This document shows positions 60,440-64,000 of a DNA stretch of 64,000 nt, piece after piece. Position 1 is the first letter of the stretch, and each line of letters opens with the position of its first letter. Source of the DNA: Artemia franciscana (Eukaryota > Arthropoda > Branchiopoda > Anostraca > Artemiidae); assembly GCF_032884065.1 (NCBI RefSeq), contig NC_088879.1, positions 16,684,489-16,748,488 on the forward strand, given 5' to 3'. The notes under the pieces are model-generated. The model was not told the DNA's origin. It was given only the letters and a program-made list of their open reading frames with translations, and ran no database searches. The translations under genes were made by a program, and so were the position numbers.

Positions 60440-61290
60440 CCTATAGCTCACTCTTACCCCCCCCCCAATAAAAAAAGAAACTAATTCCCCAACAAAAACC
60501 CTTTTAATCTTTTTTTAAACTGTGGAAGGTGCTCAGACTCCCTAACACTCCCTAGCAGGGAAGTGAATTCCGTACAGAAGGTCTAAGATACTTCTAAGTA
60601 AAACCAGATCCTACACTATTTTGAATATCCCCAACCAAGTCATCACATCTTCTTGTATCATTCTCATGAATAAAATTTCTAAGCCTGTAAAACTCATTAA
60701 AAGTTTCCGGGACTAGATTTTGCACATAATTAAATACAAACATTGCCACTTGATAGTCCTTTATCTGTCCAACATTGAGTAGCCTTAGAGACTTAAAGCA
60801 TGTACCGGTGTCTTTAACTTTTTTACGTACTTCCCAATTATTCTTGCCACTTTATTTTGTAGCATTTGCACACGCTTGTAATTAACATAAAAATTGCCAC
60901 TCCAAACTAAACATCCGCATGATATATACGGGTAGAATATTACCCGTATATATACGGGTAGATTACTACCCGTAGGGGTAGATTATTTACTGCTGATGAT
61001 GAACACTGTATATCTGTTCGAAATATCCAGTTAAACAATTTTATATCTATTCACTGTCAATTAAAAGGTTTCATCCCTATTTTGAACTGTTTTACTTTCG
61101 GTAGATTATTGCAAAATATATCGTGCGAAGAGTACATTCCGGCGGAATATGCTTCATTCTTATGAGGATGCCAACTCCACGTGCAATTTTAGTGGAAATA
61201 ATGTCTCTATAATGCATCCATGATAGACTAGAATCAATATGGAAGCCAAGGTACCGCGGTGATTTATTTTGTAAAATAGGTTTTACACCT
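60440..61290 (-). pseudogene. jockey/CR1-like LINE, RT C-terminal end, interrupted
   Basis: Minus strand from 61260: RYLGFHIDSSLSWMHYRDII, KIARGVGILIRMKHI, RTIYFAI (RT thumb). After an interruption at 60925-61085 it continues with LRLLNVGQIKDYQVAMFVFN, LVPETFNEFYRLRNFIHEND and DDLVGDIQNSVGSG. It differs in sequence from the other LINE tails in the window. The 5' part is absent, as is usual for truncated LINE copies. Confidence 0.85.
60925..61085. repeat. insertion with 'ctacccgtatatatacgggtag' palindrome
   Basis: Lies inside the LINE tail. Its left end holds tandem and inverted 'tacgggtaga' units (60925-60985). The rest is AT-rich and non-coding. Its ends are not clearly defined. Confidence 0.6.
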
Positions 61291-61379
61291 AAAACCTAGC
61301 TGAAGGCAGATAATCAGAGGTCGGTACCTGCGCTATGCAGACCATTGGTGAGCAAGCCAATAAGTAAAGTTTTTTTTAG

Positions 61380-61619
61380 ATAACGGCAAAGAAATTCTGT
61401 CAATGAACAAAGTCCTCTCTTATTTCATTCGCTCGAGAAGCTTATTGGTTGAGCCAGAAAACCTACAGGAATATCTTGCCATGTCGCCAAAAAACTGGCA
61501 ACGGTATGCAGAAGAATTTAAAGAAATGATCGCCACAAAACCGGGAATGCGACCCAATGCAGTCAGAGTTGATCAGTTAGATAGAGATCAATTAGAACCT
61601 GGGAAAACTACATTTCCTG
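61380..61619 (+). CDS. internal coding exon, unrecognised gene
   Basis: Acceptor 'tttttttag' at 61371-61379 and donor 'ttcctg|gtaagt' at 61619/61620 bound a 240-bp exon, open throughout and symmetrical in phase (two bases, 79 codons, one base). The encoded segment starts NGKEILSMNKVLSYFIRSRS, includes EYLAMSPKNWQRYAEEFKEM and ends DQLDRDQLEPGKTTFPG. It looks like a soluble, mixed alpha-helical protein. Unlike the transposon fragments nearby, codons are intact and the splice sites are consensus. I do not recognise the family. Neighbouring exons are not visible within 1.5 kb either side. Confidence 0.7.
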
Positions 61620-62883
61620 GTAAGTGTTTCTACTAAACTTCTTAACTTTTTCAAGAATTTGGTAACAAAAGAAAGAATGAAAGAGAGCGATAAAAAGAAT
61701 ACACGACTAATAAAATAAAAGCTAAATTCAGGTAAAGGGGGTCGGACGTCGTCCAATACTTCTTGTACAAGTGTTTAGAATAATGTGTAGGAAAAATTGC
61801 CGCAAAAGCTTGGTGTGCAAATATAGAAACAGGGAGGCCTGGGGTGGTAACCGAAAACAGAGGATCACTACTTTGCCTTGGTTATTGTTTCTTTTTGTAA
61901 TGGAATTTTCTTTTCATACCTGTAGTTTTTTCAATAATTAAAATATTAACGATTGACACGACTTGTTAAATTGAAATTCCTGAAATGTGAATGAAAGAAG
62001 CCAATAGAATTAGTCTCTAAGGACTTCTTCCCGCGAAGTAGCAAAAGATAGTGACCTTCAATCCGTACCTAATTTTTGTACCTCCTCCCTTGTGTTATCT
62101 TGACAACATATTCTCCAAAAGGTATTCCCCTCTTTGACCCTTCAGTTTGTGGGAGTAAATGGAATCTGTATGAGAATCAAATCCCTACAGGCAAAAAAAA
62201 TGAAAAATACATATATAAAAAATGAAAATTTGTATATTCTACAAGTGGACCTTCAAAAATAAAAGAAAAAGACAATTGAGCTAAATTTTTAAACAGTGCC
62301 AACTTCCGGTCTGGTAGAGCTAGTTCAAAAATATGCTATAAATTAGAAAATGTTACTGTTTGTTCTTAATACAGCCAGTTTGTTCGTAACATAGCCTACA
62401 TTTTATGAAGAGTTTAGAAGATTTTTTTTAGGACTTGTAAAACTATTCCACTCGTATTCTTTTTTTGAATAAATTAAGCCTTCAGACAAATTCCTGAAGA
62501 GAAGAAATTTTCTTTTTCTCCTGTATGTAGATATAAAGCCCCTGAGGCATTGATAAGTTTCAGCTTGCATGTATCTGAAAGTTGGGGTTGCTTTCAACTT
62601 TTATTTTCATCAGAATTCTCACTGACCTAACTTTTATAGGCACCAAATTGCAAAGAAAACGATAGCAACTTGAGCTGGAAAAATTTTCGAGTTTTCGGTG
62701 CCGAAATAATAAAACGGCGCCAAATTTCATCATTATAATAAAAAAATAATGTCCAAAAAATTATCTTCCTGAGGTGGTTCAATCGTCAGTCGTTTCCTTC
62801 CCTTCAGAAAGAAAATCAAAAGAACTAAATTGATATTAATCATTTAGCTAGTGATAAACTGCAGTCGACTTTTGGTGTCCATC
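61620..62883. other. intronic or intergenic DNA, nothing recognised
   Basis: AT-rich, stop-rich on both strands. No repeat shared with the rest of the window was found. Confidence 0.5.
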
Positions 62884-63072
62884 ATGTTTAGGCTTGAAAA
62901 TCTTGCTCATAGGGTGCCGTTTTTGCACCGCTATCTGTTGCCCAATGAACCACTGAAATTGATGCCAAGAAAAGTTACGAGTGCACGGCCCTTTAACGTT
63001 GCTTTAACGAGAAACCCTTGGGCAACAGGGGATATATTATTCAGGAACACCGCTTATGTTTCATCCCCATAA
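62884..63072 (+). CDS. possible small ORF, 62 codons, hypothetical
   Basis: Starts MFRLENLAHRVPFLHRYLLP and ends NTAYVSSP before TAA. It is Arg-rich with an amphipathic start, so a mitochondrial presequence is conceivable. No family is recognised and no splice or promoter context supports it. Could be chance. Confidence 0.25.
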   Translation: MFRLENLAHRVPFLHRYLLPNEPLKLMPRKVTSARPFNVALTRNPWATGDILFRNTAYVSSP

Positions 63073-63429
63073 ATAAACAATTAGCAAACTTTAAGTTTAA
63101 GAAAACCCATTGATTTCCTGTTTTATGCTTTTAAAGTTATTTTTAAACCCATTGAAATCTTTTTTATTTTTAACCCCTTTTTAAATTTTTTTCACCTCTC
63201 ACGTAGAGGAACTTACTGGCTATCCTCAGTTTGAGTTATGATTATAACCACAGGGAGATGCAGATGCAAACAATGCTCAACTGATTTGGTAGAATTGTTT
63301 AATTTGTGTCCCATATTTCTAGCCATTGTGCATTTTGTTCTCCGTCCACCTCAGTTAAGTTATGCCGGAAATCCGGAGTATCAAATAACATGGCGGGAGT
63401 ATGTCAAATAACGCCACCTTCTAGCAAAT

Positions 63430-63585
63430 ATGCCAAAACCACTCCAAAAAGACAAAGAGAAACTGAATGATATTGAGAAGAAATTAGTAGCGCTAAGGTC
63501 AGCTAGCTCAATGAAAAGAGATGTTACTATTGCCTTTTCTGCTGAAGGATTCTATACGACAGGGATAATGACTGATATGGTACAG
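63430..63585 (+). CDS. probable first or internal exon, unrecognised gene
   Basis: From ATG at 63430, 52 codons run to the donor 'gtacag|gtatgt' at 63585/63586, ending at a codon boundary. The protein segment starts MPKPLQKDKEKLNDIEKKLV, a likely coiled-coil helix, and ends SAEGFYTTGIMTDMVQ. An AG at 63423-63424 ('cttctag') could be an acceptor, in which case the exon is internal. A nearby ATG at 63391 opens a different frame that closes inside this exon. Family not recognised; it may belong with the 61380-61619 exon, but their phases do not match directly. Confidence 0.55.
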
Positions 63586-64000
63586 GTATGTCACAGTAGA
63601 CTGGTCTATTATGAATATAATAGTTTATTTAATCGATTCTAAAATGCCTACACATTAATTTGCCCCGTGTTAATCCGCTGATTCCAGCGAAGGATAACAA
63701 TTTTTTGTTTTTGTATTGGATTATTAATGTTTTTTTTTATCACATAAGAGTATGTAAGCTGAGTCCAAAGCGAAAACAAAACAAACAATAACAATCAAAG
63801 TTATACAACACAGCAAATGCAAATACAATCTTAATGTCACTGGGTACAATTTTGCCGTTTTTAAGCAAAATTCAGTAATAGATGAATAGATAGATAGAGG
63901 GATAAGCTTTAATTTTCACCAAAATTTTCATGACACTGCCAAATTTCTTTGGTATAGTCACATTAAAAAGCGATGCAAAAAAAAAGAAAACACACACAAA
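63586..64000. other. intron or intergenic, nothing recognised
   Basis: AT-rich with a GATA-like tract at 63880-63897 and an A-rich end. No coding signal. Confidence 0.5.

Overview
The window is nuclear DNA of an animal, most likely an arthropod (perhaps a crustacean; this is inference from the repeat types and the AT-rich, intron-containing gene structure). No bacterial-style operons are present. About 80-85% of it is repeat-derived: Helitrons, several non-LTR retrotransposon families, Penelope-like elements, foldback units, minisatellites and (TA)n arrays. Host genes appear only at the edges.

Left edge (1-8.9 kb). A plus-strand exon (2087-2334) encodes the C-terminal double-stranded RNA-binding domain of a Drosha-type RNase III. 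After a 2.9 kb intron holding a degenerate ~290 bp tandem repeat, a terminal exon (5213-6072) in matching splice phase encodes a ~285-residue basic-to-acidic, Ser-rich tail, followed by a stop and a poly(A) signal. Further right are an old repeat module (6.2-7.45 kb) and a broken C2H2 zinc-finger remnant (7.73-7.99 kb).

Left-centre (8.9-14.8 kb). A decayed RTE/CFDP2-like LINE lies on the minus strand (8.9-11.6 kb) and the 3' end of a CR1/jockey-like LINE at 14.2-14.8 kb, with featureless AT-rich DNA between.

Core (14.85-56.2 kb). A segmental duplication dominates. Unit A (~4.2 kb) is present three times (from 14851, 25212 and 44397). Unit B (~6.7 kb) is present twice (from 29960 and 49508), each time to the right of an A unit, so two long copies of ~11.4 and ~11.8 kb exist. 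Unit A carries a reverse transcriptase (RT) fragment, a tandem pair of tRNA-Phe(GAA) sequences and a ~335 bp foldback element. Unit B carries a LINE 3' end, a minus-strand RT tail, an end-to-end fusion of two different RT fragments, a module rich in inverted repeats, and Penelope-like endonuclease and RT remnants. The spacers (19.0-25.1 and 36.6-44.4 kb) are nested Helitrons. These have TC starts, CTAG-type ends behind a 12 bp hairpin, insertion between A and T, PIF1-like helicase debris, a short Lys/Arg-rich ORF, a 'gaccgggacac' minisatellite, T-rich arrays and repeated TGACGTCA octamers. Duplication edges coincide with Helitron 5' ends.

Right edge (56.2-64 kb). AT-rich intergenic DNA, a fresh 469 bp-period tandem duplication, another minus-strand LINE tail, then two convincing plus-strand exons of unrecognised genes (61380-61619 and 63430-63585). 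Apart from the Drosha exons, the right-edge exons and the tRNA sequences, I see no gene here that clearly serves the host.
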